A stretch of DNA of 64,000 bases from Vibrio navarrensis (GTDB lineage: Bacteria; Pseudomonadota; Gammaproteobacteria; Enterobacterales; Vibrionaceae). Below are positions 41,139-50,547 of this stretch, piece after piece. The notes beneath the pieces were generated by a model, which was not told where the DNA came from, made no database searches, and saw only the letters and a list, made by a program, of their open reading frames with translations. The DNA is taken from contig NZ_JMCG01000002.1 of NCBI RefSeq assembly GCF_000764325.1, positions 868,001 to 932,000 of the forward strand, written 5' to 3'. Position numbers and translations under genes: made by a program. Position 1 is the first letter of the stretch; each line of letters begins with the position of its first letter.

Positions 41139-41701
41139 CAGTAGTTCCCCCGAATGGCGGCAAACGGATAGCGATTGCCCTGCGGGTCAATAATCACCAC
41201 CGCAATGCGTTTATAGTGAGTGGCGGTGACGGCCGCTTGGGCAGAAAAAGAGCCGCCATTGTCCTGCACATAAAATACGCTCACTGCTGCCTGATAGCGG
41301 CGGTATTCATTGGCTCGGTCTTCTCCCAACACATCGACTACCGAGCCACTTAAACCATGAAAATCATCCACATCGTTGTACAAGGTTCGGTCGTTTTCTC
41401 CAGCCGCAGTGTCTGGCCCAAGTGAGGTGGGATCAGTGCACACAGTGCGGCCGGTGATCGCGACTAACACGCACTCCGGCAGGCCGCCATTGGGGCCCGA
41501 GTTGTGATCAAATTGTCGGCCAATGATTTCATCGAGCACCGCGCGGCCGAGATCGGCGGCTTTGACCGCTAAAGCTTGTTCAGCGCTCTGCTGCGAGCGC
41601 GGATAGAGCGCCGCCGTCAGGCTGGTGATGGCAATGGCAATCAAGGTGATCACAATGATCATTTCTACTAGGGTAAAACCGCCACCTCGTTTAACAGCCA
41701 T
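41138..41701 (-). CDS. mshD: MSHA minor pilin MshD
   Basis: This 187-residue prepilin has the type IV leader MAVKRGGG/FTLVEMIIVITL, with the conserved Glu5 of the mature form. The remaining region contains three cysteines. The position between mshC and mshO fits MshD (PilV/GspI-like). It overlaps mshC by 11 bp and mshO by 1 bp, so translation is probably coupled. Confidence 0.9.
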   Translation of the reverse strand: MAVKRGGGFTLVEMIIVITLIAIAITSLTAALYPRSQQSAEQALAVKAADLGRAVLDEIIGRQFDHNSGPNGGLPECVLVAITGRTVCTDPTSLGPDTAAGENDRTLYNDVDDFHGLSGSVVDVLGEDRANEYRRYQAAVSVFYVQDNGGSFSAQAAVTATHYKRIAVVIIDPQGNRYPFAAIRGNY

Positions 41702-42185
41702 AAATATACCCTTGCTTATTAATGCAAATTTGTCGCGTTTCGCCGTTTTGTGTGTTGCTTAAAGTGACGGTGCAGATAGCACTTTGGCACTGCGCCGCAC
41801 GGCCAAGCGCATCAAAGTCGAGGTAATTATTGCCTGCATCATTGCTTAAACTGAGCGAAACATCGCTATCGGCGGCATTCACCACACTGGCGTCGTTGGC
41901 ATCAAATTGGCTGTTATCACAAGCGCCCGTCAGTTGCAAAGGGGAGACTTGCTTCGCTTCAGTGGCGCTGAGTAGCCAGCGATTGCAATAACCGCTGCGC
42001 TGCATGGCGCGACTTTGCACTAAACGCAGCGAGGCAAGCAGTTCACTTTGTGTGGTGATAGTAGAAAAAGAAGCAGGGCCAGAAAAACGGCTGGCAGCGC
42101 AAACCGAGATGATGCCGAGCAGCAGAATCACCACAATCAGTTCGACTAGAGTAAAGCCATTGGGTTTATTCATTTGCTTACACAT
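41691..42185 (-). CDS. mshC: MSHA minor pilin MshC
   Basis: This 164-residue prepilin has the leader MCKQMNKPNG/FTLVELIVVILLL. An alternative start at the second Met (MNKPNG) gives a more usual six-residue leader. Several cysteines follow, including one at the C-terminus (YIYGC). It is GspH/FimT-like by position. It lies 106 bp after mshA, with a terminator hairpin in that gap, so its expression is expected to be below that of the major pilin. Confidence 0.88.
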   Translation of the reverse strand: MCKQMNKPNGFTLVELIVVILLLGIISVCAASRFSGPASFSTITTQSELLASLRLVQSRAMQRSGYCNRWLLSATEAKQVSPLQLTGACDNSQFDANDASVVNAADSDVSLSLSNDAGNNYLDFDALGRAAQCQSAICTVTLSNTQNGETRQICINKQGYIYGC

Positions 42186-42207
42186 AGGGTTATCGCGATT
42201 AGGGCAG

Positions 42208-42237
42208 AAAATAAAGCGAGCCAGATAAATGCTCGCC
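42208..42237 (-). terminator. Terminator after the major pilin gene mshA
   Basis: On the minus strand GCGAGC (42236-42231) pairs with GCTCGC (42221-42216), followed by TTTATTTT, about 55 bp past the mshA stop. It lies inside the operon and probably lets only part of transcription pass to mshC and beyond. Confidence 0.7.
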
Positions 42238-42291
42238 TTGATTACTATACAGCCGTCTCATCGGTAAAAGCAGAACGCTAATCGCTTCTAT

Positions 42292-42762
42292 TTATTTGCA
42301 ACTTGTAAGCGAAATGGTTGGTTCCGAAAAAGACACTGCTGGTGTAACTTCATACTTTACAAAGCACTTACTAGTATCACCATTTCCAGACTTGAATGTG
42401 TACGATATAGCATTGGCCGTATTTGAACCGGATACAATCTCCCAGTCACTATTTAAACCATTAACAACTTTAGTAATACCGTCAGTACTTGCTGCAGGAT
42501 ATCCCCATACTAGACTGACTGCACCAGAAACTCCGTCAATAGTAATCGAAGATGAAGATACCGACTCTTTTCCAGATATAGCTGAGCGGCCATATACAAT
42601 TCCTGCGGCACCTTGCATTGCGCCTTTTAACCCTTGCAGAGAAGCATCGCGCGCGTCGCCCTGAAGATTCAGAAAACGAGGCGCTGCAGTGACTGCAAGG
42701 ATACCCAAAATAACTATTACCACCACCAATTCGATTAGGGTGAAACCGCCTTGTCTTTTCAT
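42292..42762 (-). CDS. mshA: MSHA major pilin MshA
   Basis: This 156-residue type IVa prepilin has the short leader MKRQGG and the mature start [18 protein letters not shown], with Glu5. The N-terminal helix is followed by [19 protein letters not shown], typical of MshA. Two cysteines near the C-terminus (SKCFVKYE and LTSCK) can form the D-region disulfide. Pilus subunits vary between strains in the C-terminal two thirds. The gene follows mshB by 36 bp and is ended by an internal terminator, consistent with high expression. Confidence 0.95.
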   Translation of the reverse strand: MKRQGGFTLIELVVVIVILGILAVTAAPRFLNLQGDARDASLQGLKGAMQGAAGIVYGRSAISGKESVSSSSITIDGVSGAVSLVWGYPAASTDGITKVVNGLNSDWEIVSGSNTANAISYTFKSGNGDTSKCFVKYEVTPAVSFSEPTISLTSCK

Positions 42763-42798
42763 AGTGTTCTCTCTCTATGTTCAATCATCAACGCAGGA

Positions 42799-43383
42799 TT
42801 ACTGCAACGTTACGGTCACACGACCATTTTTCACTTCATATTCAAACTGATGAGCGGTGTTGCCATCCAGCTGAATATAGGTACATTTGGCATCGGTATT
42901 GTTGGCCGATGCCGAATACTTAAAACCGCTGTCACTGCTGGTACTTGAGCCAGCGATGCCCACTTTCGGTGGGTTTTGCAACAGATTATCCATTAAGTCT
43001 ACACACATTTGGTCGGTTAGCGCACTCGGGTAGCTTGAGGCATCGCCCGCTAATCCCCACGGGTAGCCATCGCGAAAGCCGGTGTCATTGCCCGAGGCAT
43101 CTTTACTGCGCGTTAACCAGAAGTCTACTCCGTCGTAATTGACGTTGTTTTGATCCTGACCACCTATCGTAACAGAAGGGCGCGCCAGCGCTTCCCATTG
43201 CGCACGTGCAGAGAGTACGCCGGTGGCAAAACCGCCCGCTACGCCTTCCACACTGGCTTTTTTCGCTGCATCGGTGACATCAAGAAAACGCGGTAAAGCG
43301 GCTACCGCCAGCAAACCGACCACAACGATCACCACCACCAATTCAACTAAAGAAAAACCGCTTTGTTTCTGCTTCTGTTTCAT
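42799..43383 (-). CDS. mshB: MSHA pilin-like protein MshB
   Basis: This 194-residue prepilin has the leader MKQKQKQSG/FSLVELVVVIVVVG with Glu5 and a PRFLDVTDAAKK segment after the hydrophobic helix. It resembles MshA in its N-terminal third but is longer. Cysteines are in MCVDLMD and AKCTYIQ. A TATAAT box lies 28-33 bp upstream of the start, so it is likely the first gene of a separate transcription unit mshB-A-(C-D-O-P-Q). Confidence 0.92.
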   Translation of the reverse strand: MKQKQKQSGFSLVELVVVIVVVGLLAVAALPRFLDVTDAAKKASVEGVAGGFATGVLSARAQWEALARPSVTIGGQDQNNVNYDGVDFWLTRSKDASGNDTGFRDGYPWGLAGDASSYPSALTDQMCVDLMDNLLQNPPKVGIAGSSTSSDSGFKYSASANNTDAKCTYIQLDGNTAHQFEYEVKNGRVTVTLQ

Positions 43384-43410
43384 AACAAACCTTCTATTAA
43401 CTGCTTACTC

Positions 43411-43416
43411 ATTATA
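43411..43416 (-). promoter_or_regulatory. Candidate mshB promoter -10 box
   Basis: The minus strand reads GTGGGTATAATG 28 bp before the mshB ATG. No good -35 at 17 bp is seen. In V. cholerae a promoter before mshB has been described in the literature I recall, which fits this position. Confidence 0.45.
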
Positions 43417-43458
43417 CCCACTTCTGCAAGAGGATACACAGCAAGGCGTCAAAAAAAC

Positions 43459-43914
43459 TCACTCTGACAAAATATCGGCGCTGATTTTTTGTATTTTATC
43501 TTTTTGATAAACCACAATTATCTGCTTAAAGCCATAATCAAACTCACATTGATAAGCTTGATTTATCCATCGCTCGCGCACAGATTGCAGTGACGAATCT
43601 AAAATCTTGCCATCCGGATAATGCAATACCAGCCAGCGCTGACAGGCAAACTGCTCCTGCTCATCAACTAAAGGCACCCAACCGTAGCGCGTGAGTGGAA
43701 CGGCTTGCCCCTCCACCACAATCTGCGCGGGCCTTCCCCGTAAAATCCATTCCTGCTTATACTGATTGGCTACTTCCAGCATGCGCCGCGCCGCCAGTTC
43801 TGTTGCGGCCTTGTACGCTTCCAACTCAACGGGCTGCCATACGCGAGCAAAGACGGCCACGATGCTCGCAACAATCGACATCCACATCACAAACAACATC
43901 AATTGTTTAAACAC
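43459..43914 (-). CDS. mshF: MSHA biogenesis protein MshF
   Basis: This 151-residue protein has an N-terminal membrane segment (about 5-23) and a soluble remainder. The position between mshG and mshB is that of MshF, whose role in pilus assembly is not well defined. It starts 2 bp after mshG. The sequence has no recognisable catalytic motif; the family assignment comes from position and size. Confidence 0.8.
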   Translation of the reverse strand: MFKQLMLFVMWMSIVASIVAVFARVWQPVELEAYKAATELAARRMLEVANQYKQEWILRGRPAQIVVEGQAVPLTRYGWVPLVDEQEQFACQRWLVLHYPDGKILDSSLQSVRERWINQAYQCEFDYGFKQIIVVYQKDKIQKISADILSE

Positions 43915-43916
43915 GG

Positions 43917-45137
43917 CTAACCCTTAATCGCATCGAGCATTCCCCACATCGGCAGGAAGATGCCCAGCGCCAACACCAGCACCATCGAAGCGACCACCAC
44001 CAGTAAAATCGGTTCGATGCGCGCCGTGAGAGTTTTGAGATCGTAATCCACTTCGCGATCATAAAAGTCCGCCACTTCGAGCAGCAGCTCATCAATTCGC
44101 CCGGTCTCTTCACCGACCGAGATCATCTGGATCACCAACGGGGTAAAAATGCCGCTGTTGATCGCCGTGGCGGAGATAGCGCTGCCCGCCTCGATCGCCG
44201 CTTTCATTTCCAAAATACGCAGTTCGAGAAAGCGGTTACCGATCGCTTCCGCAGAGAGTGCCAGCGACTGGTTAAGCGGCACGCCCGCTTTTAGCATCAG
44301 CGCAAAGGTGCGCGAAAAACGCGACAACTGCGCCCGATTTACCACGCCGCCGACCACGGGCAATTTCAAGCGCCACTTGTCCCAGCGCTCTCTGCCGTTA
44401 CTGGTGCCGACCCAAGCGCGAAAGGCAAACACTAAACCGACAATGCCGCCGAGCAGCAGCATCCAGTAGTTAACAAAAAACTCCGACATGCCAATCAAAA
44501 TGCGCGTTGGTAACGGCAAGTCAACGCCAAAGCGGCTAAACATCGAGGCAAACTGCGGGATCACTTTGACGTTAAGCACAAACATCGCCACCAAGATAAA
44601 GCTGATCACAAACGTCGGGTAACGCATCGCGGTTTTGATCCGTTTGCGCGTTTCCAGATCTTGCTCATAGTAAGTGGCCAGTTGCTGCAACGCTTGATCT
44701 AGCCGACCGGTATTCTCGCCAACGTTGATCATCGAAACAAACAGCGGGCTAAACACCTTACTGTGCATCTGCATCGCCGCCGACAAACTGCGTCCGTTGG
44801 TCAGCTCTGTCACCACCTCTTCCAGTGCCGCTTTGAGCTGTTTGTTTTCGCAGTTTTGCACCAGACCGCGCATTGAGCGCAGCAAAGGCACCCCCGCTTT
44901 GGTAAGACTAAACAGTTGGCGACAAAACAGCACCAAAATTTCCAGTGGAATGGCGGGCGTCAGCAAGCCGCGCAAATCAAACTGGCTGCCGCCTGCACTT
45001 TTGCCTTGGCGAATCTCAATCGGGATAATGCCACGGCTCATCAGTTGCTCGGCCGCCGCCTCAGAGGTGACCGCATCAATCTGTCCGCTGGTTTTGTTGC
45101 CGTCTAGGGTGCGCCCTTGATACCGAAATGTCGCCAT
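43917..45137 (-). CDS. mshG: MSHA inner-membrane platform protein MshG
   Basis: This 406-residue protein of the GspF/PilC family forms the inner-membrane platform on which pilin subunits are added. The two repeated cytoplasmic domains are visible, with similar phrases FCRQLFSLTKAGVPLLRSM and FSRTFALMLKAGVPLNQSL, each followed by a membrane-anchoring region (about 170-190, 220-240 and 375-400). It lies 8 bp after mshE and 2 bp before mshF. Confidence 0.95.
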   Translation of the reverse strand: MATFRYQGRTLDGNKTSGQIDAVTSEAAAEQLMSRGIIPIEIRQGKSAGGSQFDLRGLLTPAIPLEILVLFCRQLFSLTKAGVPLLRSMRGLVQNCENKQLKAALEEVVTELTNGRSLSAAMQMHSKVFSPLFVSMINVGENTGRLDQALQQLATYYEQDLETRKRIKTAMRYPTFVISFILVAMFVLNVKVIPQFASMFSRFGVDLPLPTRILIGMSEFFVNYWMLLLGGIVGLVFAFRAWVGTSNGRERWDKWRLKLPVVGGVVNRAQLSRFSRTFALMLKAGVPLNQSLALSAEAIGNRFLELRILEMKAAIEAGSAISATAINSGIFTPLVIQMISVGEETGRIDELLLEVADFYDREVDYDLKTLTARIEPILLVVVASMVLVLALGIFLPMWGMLDAIKG

Positions 45138-45145
45138 AATTTCCC

Positions 45146-46870
45146 TTAAAGCAGAATCGCGTCAGCGTGGCCGGAGGTATCCCCTTCGCCCAGCGTCATC
45201 ACTTCATCCAGGCTGACCACCCCTTGCAGCGCCAGCTCCATCGCCGACGCCAACAACGGTTTGTAGCTTTCGCTGCGTCTCGCCGCCTCGGCAAAACCAA
45301 CCGCATCATTGGCGCGCAGTGCGTCCATCATGCTGTGATCGAGCTCCAACATTTCAAACACACCGATACGGCCACGATAACCGGTGAGATTGCAGTTCTG
45401 GCAACCTCGCCCTTTGACAAAGTGCGCTTCGGTCTGATTGGGAAAGCGCTGACTCAGCCACGCTTGGCGTGCCTCATCGACGCTGTCTTCGGTTTTGCAA
45501 TCGGGGCAGATGCGCCGCACCAAACGCTGCGCGACCACAGCACGCACCGCACTGGCGACCAGATAACCCGGCGCGCCCATGTCTATCATGCGTAGCGCGC
45601 TATCTACCGCATCATTGGTGTGCAGGGTACTAAGCACTAAGTGACCTGTCAGGGCCGCGCGCAGGCCAATCTCGACCGTCTCCTGATCACGCATCTCACC
45701 AATCAAGATGATGTCTGGATCTTGGCGCAAGAAGGTGCGCAGCACGGTAGAAAAGTCGAGATCGATCTTCGGGTTGATCTGCACTTGGTTCACCCGCGAC
45801 AGGCGATATTCAACCGGATCTTCGGCGGTAATGATCTTTTTGCCCGGCTGATTGAGCTCGGTAAGCGCGCCATACAAGGTAGTGGTTTTTCCCGAACCCG
45901 TTGGCCCGGTCACCAAGATCATGCCATGCGGGCGTTTTAACTGGCGGCGCAATCTCAGCAGAAGATCCTCCGGTAAACCGGACTCTTCCAGCTTGCGCAC
46001 TCCGCTCGACTGATTGAGCAAACGCATGACCACCGATTCGCCGTATTGCACTGGCATGGTGGAGAGACGCACGTCGACCGACTGCCCTTTAGCGCGAATG
46101 TTAAAGCGCCCATCTTGTGGCAGGCGCTTTTCTGAAATATCCAGATTGGCCATCAACTTAAGGCGCAGTACCAACGCAGGCGCAATGTTGACTTCGTTGA
46201 GTAAGGTTTCATGCAAGATGCCATCGATGCGCTGACGCAAACGCAGTACATTGGCATCCGGCTCAATATGAATGTCAGACGCGGCGACCTGAATCGCATC
46301 TTCAAACATGGAGTTGATCAGCTTCACCACCGTCACTTCGTCGCTGTCATCGTCTTCGAGGCTGTAATCAAAGCTGTCGTTGCTTTGGTGCTCGGCCTGA
46401 AGCTGTTCGGCGAAAGTGGCGATCTCTTTGGTGCGGCGATAATAGCGGTCAAAGCTTTCCACCAGTTGCCGCTCAGGCGCGATGACAAACTCTAACCCGT
46501 ACTGACCGAGCTGACCAAGCAGTGCTTCCTGCGCAATCAGATCGGCGGGATCACTCATCGCCACGCGTAAGGTATCACCTTGCTGGCCGATGACTAACGC
46601 ACGCAGACGGCGAGCATGCACCTCGGGCAGCAGTTGCACCGCATCAATGTCCACCATGGCGCGGCTTAAATCGATCAACGGCAGATTGAGCTGTTGAGAG
46701 AGAAACGCCAGCATTTGCTGTTCGGTGAGAAAGCCGAGATCAATAAGCGTATCGCCAAGCTTGCGGCCACTGTTGCCTTGCACGCTCAACGCCTGATTGA
46801 GCTGGGTTTCGTTGATGATCCCCTCTTCAACCAGCAGATCTCCCAGCCGTTTTCTTAAACGGACTTTCAT
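45146..46870 (-). CDS. mshE: MSHA extension ATPase MshE
   Basis: The protein has 574 residues from the ATG at 46870, which overlaps the mshN stop as ATGA. The longer open frame into mshN lacks similarity. It is a GspE/PilB hexameric ATPase that drives pilus extension. The N-terminal MshEN domain has two c-di-GMP-binding motifs, RLGDLL at residues 8-13 and KLGDTL at 37-42, each followed by the spaced Leu/Gln pattern. Walker A GPTGSGKT is at 322-329. The CPDC and CQNC zinc cysteines follow. In V. cholerae, c-di-GMP binding to MshE activates pilus extension. Confidence 0.97.
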   Translation of the reverse strand: MKVRLRKRLGDLLVEEGIINETQLNQALSVQGNSGRKLGDTLIDLGFLTEQQMLAFLSQQLNLPLIDLSRAMVDIDAVQLLPEVHARRLRALVIGQQGDTLRVAMSDPADLIAQEALLGQLGQYGLEFVIAPERQLVESFDRYYRRTKEIATFAEQLQAEHQSNDSFDYSLEDDDSDEVTVVKLINSMFEDAIQVAASDIHIEPDANVLRLRQRIDGILHETLLNEVNIAPALVLRLKLMANLDISEKRLPQDGRFNIRAKGQSVDVRLSTMPVQYGESVVMRLLNQSSGVRKLEESGLPEDLLLRLRRQLKRPHGMILVTGPTGSGKTTTLYGALTELNQPGKKIITAEDPVEYRLSRVNQVQINPKIDLDFSTVLRTFLRQDPDIILIGEMRDQETVEIGLRAALTGHLVLSTLHTNDAVDSALRMIDMGAPGYLVASAVRAVVAQRLVRRICPDCKTEDSVDEARQAWLSQRFPNQTEAHFVKGRGCQNCNLTGYRGRIGVFEMLELDHSMMDALRANDAVGFAEAARRSESYKPLLASAMELALQGVVSLDEVMTLGEGDTSGHADAILL

Positions 46871-47997
46871 TGCACACTCTCCAACTCTTGCAATACTTTG
46901 AGGCGTTCGTGAATAAAGCGCTGCGACTGACTGGAAATGCCCATTTTTTGCAGTGCTGTTTGGTAAGAGACTTCGGCATCTTTTAGCTGCAAGGCGCGCT
47001 CTTGCTGTATTGCCACCCCTAGCCACCAGCGCGCATTGTCGCTGTCTAGCTGGATCAGTTGCTGATAGCTTTCTAGGGCAATCTCATCTTTTTTCAGTTT
47101 TTGCGCCAGCGCAGCGCGCATCGCCAAATAGTCTTTGCTCGGTGCAGCGCTTAGTGCCAACAAAGGGCTAAGCGCAGCGTCGTCTTGATCGGCTTTGAGT
47201 AACATTTTCGCCAACGCCAAACGCAGCGTTTCGCCTTCCGGGTTAAGGTTGATGCCAGTTTGCAATAGCTCATACGCTTTGCGGTTATCCCCCTTACCAA
47301 AATAGAGCGTCGCTAATTTTTGCCGCGTCATTTCATCGTTAGCGGTGTAGCGCAGCGCTTCGTTGTAGGACGACAACGCAGTTTGCAGATCGCCCGCATC
47401 GAGCGCTTTTTCCGCGCGGCTGACCGACTTTTCCGCCAGTTGTGCAGGTGTCAGCTCCACTTGCTCAATCACCATAGTGGCGCTCGGTGCTACGGGGTCG
47501 CTTGCGTTGTTGCTCTTTGCTCTCGTCGCTTGCGGCTTTTCTGCCGCCGTCGCTGCCATAGCGGCGGGCTTAGTAGTTGTGCTTTTCTCTTGCACAACCG
47601 GGCGAGTAGGCAGAGCGCGCTTTTCGTCTGCCTGCTTATGTGCGCTCATATTTTTTTGTTGTTCTGGCTTTTTCTGCGCAGTGGCAACGGAGAAGAGAGG
47701 CTCCGCTGGCGTGAGTAACTCGGCTGTCGGCGTTTTTAATGTCGGAGATAGAATCGCTGCGGCTTGAAGCGGCGCTACGTTTGGCGCGCTAACGGCCATA
47801 GTGGTTGTCGGCGCTTCTTGCATCGACGTCGACTGCGTGACTGCCCAGCCGCCCACGGCAAGACTTAAGCTAAACCCGACCACGATCCAGAGAAAAGGCT
47901 TGCTGGAAGGCAGACTCGGAATCTCCGCCCGTTGCAATTGAGCTGTTGTTTGTTTTTTACTCGCCAGATCGGCCAGCGCTTGGTTAATTTCGCTCAA
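46867..47997 (-). CDS. mshN: MSHA biogenesis protein MshN (TPR)
   Basis: This 376-residue protein has one membrane segment (about 35-52), a Pro/Ala/Thr/Lys-rich low-complexity region (about 60-180), and a C-terminal array of tetratricopeptide repeats (about 185-370, for example LQTALSSYNEALRYTAND). It is expected to act in the periplasm or at the membrane as an assembly scaffold. It overlaps mshM and mshE by 4 bp each, so translation is coupled. Confidence 0.9.
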   Translation of the reverse strand: MSEINQALADLASKKQTTAQLQRAEIPSLPSSKPFLWIVVGFSLSLAVGGWAVTQSTSMQEAPTTTMAVSAPNVAPLQAAAILSPTLKTPTAELLTPAEPLFSVATAQKKPEQQKNMSAHKQADEKRALPTRPVVQEKSTTTKPAAMAATAAEKPQATRAKSNNASDPVAPSATMVIEQVELTPAQLAEKSVSRAEKALDAGDLQTALSSYNEALRYTANDEMTRQKLATLYFGKGDNRKAYELLQTGINLNPEGETLRLALAKMLLKADQDDAALSPLLALSAAPSKDYLAMRAALAQKLKKDEIALESYQQLIQLDSDNARWWLGVAIQQERALQLKDAEVSYQTALQKMGISSQSQRFIHERLKVLQELESVQ

Positions 47998-48839
47998 TTA
48001 TGACTCCATCCCCACCAAATCGGGGTCGTAAACATCGGTTTGCAGGCATCAAAGGTGTCCTGCATCGCCAGATAGAGATGACGGTTTGTCACCACCGCAC
48101 TTTGCTGCTGATAGGCCAGCAATAACGCTTTGTGGCAAAGTTGATTCATCAGCCTCGGGATCCCTTTTGCGCTGCGCCACAGCGCTTTTTTCTGCTCCAG
48201 AGTCAGCAAGTCACTCTTGCCACCGGCTTTACTCAGCCGATTATCAAGATACGCCACCCCTTCAGCCACCGTGAGCGGACGCAAAGTACAATTGAAGGTG
48301 ATGCGTTGTCGCAGTTGTCTGAGCTCGCGCTGCGCCATGCGCTCATCCAGCTCTGGCTGACCAAACAGGACAATCTGCAACAGTTTGTCTTGCTCGGTTT
48401 CCAAATTGCCAAACAGGCGCAGTGTTTCCAGCGCCTCTAATGGCAGCGCCTGCGCTTCATCAAGCAAGAGCACCGTCGGCTTGTGCTCGCGCTTGGCGGC
48501 AATTAACGCCTGCTGAATACGTGGCACTACATCGATACTCTCCACTGAGCTTAATCCGAGCTCTCGTGCCACCGCCATTTGCAGTTCGCTGCCAGAAAGC
48601 ACCGGAGTGGGCAAATAGACCAGTTGCGTGTGCTCGCTTAGCTGTTCAATCAGCATGCGGCACAGCATGGTTTTCCCTGTGCCCACTTCACCGGTAACTT
48701 TGATCACCCCTTCGCCCATCTCCAGCGCCGCGAGCACGGTTTGAATCGCCTCGTAGTGAGGTGCCAAGCCTAAAAACAGGTCGGTATTGGGCGTTAACGA
48801 AAACGGCGCAAAGTGAAAACCAAAGTGTTGCCAATACAT
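47994..48839 (-). CDS. mshM: MSHA biogenesis ATPase MshM (ExeA-like)
   Basis: This 281-residue AAA ATPase of the ExeA/GspA type has Walker A GEVGTGKT at residues 50-57 and Walker B VLLLDEAQALP at about 141-151. ExeA-type proteins help the secretin insert or assemble through peptidoglycan. No periplasmic domain follows here, so it is the short form. It is 13 bp after mshL and overlaps mshN. Confidence 0.92.
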   Translation of the reverse strand: MYWQHFGFHFAPFSLTPNTDLFLGLAPHYEAIQTVLAALEMGEGVIKVTGEVGTGKTMLCRMLIEQLSEHTQLVYLPTPVLSGSELQMAVARELGLSSVESIDVVPRIQQALIAAKREHKPTVLLLDEAQALPLEALETLRLFGNLETEQDKLLQIVLFGQPELDERMAQRELRQLRQRITFNCTLRPLTVAEGVAYLDNRLSKAGGKSDLLTLEQKKALWRSAKGIPRLMNQLCHKALLLAYQQQSAVVTNRHLYLAMQDTFDACKPMFTTPIWWGWSHN

Positions 48840-48852
48840 GTTTTTTCCGCAG

Positions 48853-50541
48853 TTATTCTGGGAACCATTCTTGCAGCAGATCGCGCGAACGCTCTAGCTC
48901 TTTCTGCCACGTGTTGACACCAACCACCGTTGGTTTAAGCAAAATCACCAGCTCGGTTTTTTGTGTCAGCTTGTTGGTATTGCGAAACAGATGCCCCAAG
49001 GCAGGAATATCGCCTAAGAAGGGCACTTTCGATACCCGATCTATGGTGTTCGATTTCATCAAGCCACCAATCACCACTACATCCCCATCGCGCGCGCGGA
49101 TCACTGAGTCCGATTCACGAATAGAGCTTTTAGCAAGTGGTAATGAAACATTGGCAAAGCCACCACCCAAGTTGAGGTTTTTGACATCGGTTTCGACTTC
49201 GATTACCGCCGGGTGGACATGCAAGAAAACATTGCCGTTATCATCAATTTGCGGCGTAACATCGAGAGAAATGCCGGAGAAAAACGGGGTTAACGTGACT
49301 TCTGGTGCAACATTAGCGCTGTCGCCGGAACCCGCAACGCTCGACATTGCCGTCACATAGTACTCATCGCTGCCGACTTTAATCACCGCTTTTTGATTGT
49401 TTGCCGCCGTCACTCTCGGGCTAGACAAGACGTTAAGATCGCCTTGAGTCGACATAAAACTGAGCACCGCTTCAAAACTACCACCGGAGACCACCATATT
49501 GCTTTGACCACCGAGCAATGAACCGATTGCATTTAAGCCGGGCAGTGTCTCCGTTAATATGTTGCCGCTACCATCTTTAGAAATTGAGCCTGAACTGATT
49601 TGATATTGTGTACCAGATGAGGTAAACATCCTCGACCAGTTGATCCCTTGCTGATAGCCATCACTTAGGGTCACTTCCAAAATTTTTGTCTCTAAAATCA
49701 CTTGGCGCTGCATACGCTGCTGGGAGACGCCCAAAAACTGACGCACTTCGCGAATCTCGTCTGGGTAGGCACGCACGGTGATCACGCTGGCTTGTGGCGT
49801 CACCACCACACTTTGCCCATCGCCAGAACCAATCAGGCGGCTAACCGCTTGCTGCAATAAGGGCCAGAAATTACTTTCGGTAAGCGTTTCGATCCGTGTG
49901 CCGCCATTGCTTGACGTCGAGACTTGCGAAGAGCTGCTTGAATTAGAGCCATCCTCAGAGCGCTTACTTGAACTCTCACTATTTCGGTTAGCTCCGCCGC
50001 TAGACTCATTGGATGTAATCGACCCCGTAACAATACTGGTCAGCGAGCGGCCAGAGCGTTGAAACTGGATATAGTCAACTGGGATCGTCACGGTGCGCAG
50101 CCCCGCCGGATAAACTTGGATCACTTTGCCCGTTTTGGCCACATCGTAACCGTACATGTCTTGCACTACGGATAAGATGTCATCAAGAGTCACATCACTG
50201 ACATTAAGAGTAATGCGGCCAGCCACGTTAGGATGGACAGCAACACTAAATTCGGTCCCTTTCACCAGGGAGGCAAAAAATGCACGCGCTTCGACTTGGT
50301 TGGCTTGAATGCGAAAGCGCTTCAGCGTTTTGTCGCTATCATCGAAACCGTCATTGCCCAGTTCCGGCATCAGATCGTCTTGCACCGACGCGGGCAGCTC
50401 ATCGAGCGCGCGGCTGTTGCTTTCATTGATCGATTGATTCAAGGTCTGCTTAATCTCAACGGGATCGCGATGCCCCATGGCGCAACCGAGCAAAGAGGCT
50501 GAGATGACTCCAACTACAATCTTTCGCATCATTTGATTCAA
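48853..50541 (-). CDS. mshL: MSHA outer-membrane secretin MshL
   Basis: This 562-residue lipoprotein secretin has a signal peptide with lipobox LLGC (Cys20). N-terminal periplasmic N-domains include an STN-type region (about 80-150). A low-complexity Ser/Asn/Gly stretch lies at about 180-215. The C-terminal secretin domain has VLSSPRVTAANNQKAVIKVG and the ending VVIGGLMKSNTIDRVSKVP. It forms the outer-membrane pore for the pilus. It follows mshK by 6 bp. Confidence 0.95.
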   Translation of the reverse strand: MNQMMRKIVVGVISASLLGCAMGHRDPVEIKQTLNQSINESNSRALDELPASVQDDLMPELGNDGFDDSDKTLKRFRIQANQVEARAFFASLVKGTEFSVAVHPNVAGRITLNVSDVTLDDILSVVQDMYGYDVAKTGKVIQVYPAGLRTVTIPVDYIQFQRSGRSLTSIVTGSITSNESSGGANRNSESSSKRSEDGSNSSSSSQVSTSSNGGTRIETLTESNFWPLLQQAVSRLIGSGDGQSVVVTPQASVITVRAYPDEIREVRQFLGVSQQRMQRQVILETKILEVTLSDGYQQGINWSRMFTSSGTQYQISSGSISKDGSGNILTETLPGLNAIGSLLGGQSNMVVSGGSFEAVLSFMSTQGDLNVLSSPRVTAANNQKAVIKVGSDEYYVTAMSSVAGSGDSANVAPEVTLTPFFSGISLDVTPQIDDNGNVFLHVHPAVIEVETDVKNLNLGGGFANVSLPLAKSSIRESDSVIRARDGDVVVIGGLMKSNTIDRVSKVPFLGDIPALGHLFRNTNKLTQKTELVILLKPTVVGVNTWQKELERSRDLLQEWFPE

Positions 50542-50547
50542 CCTTAA

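Noticed and set aside
46871-47026. Longer MshE start at 47026
   Set aside because: The extra 52 residues are antisense-like, lie inside mshN and precede the conserved MshEN start; the ATGA overlap at 46870 is the natural junction.
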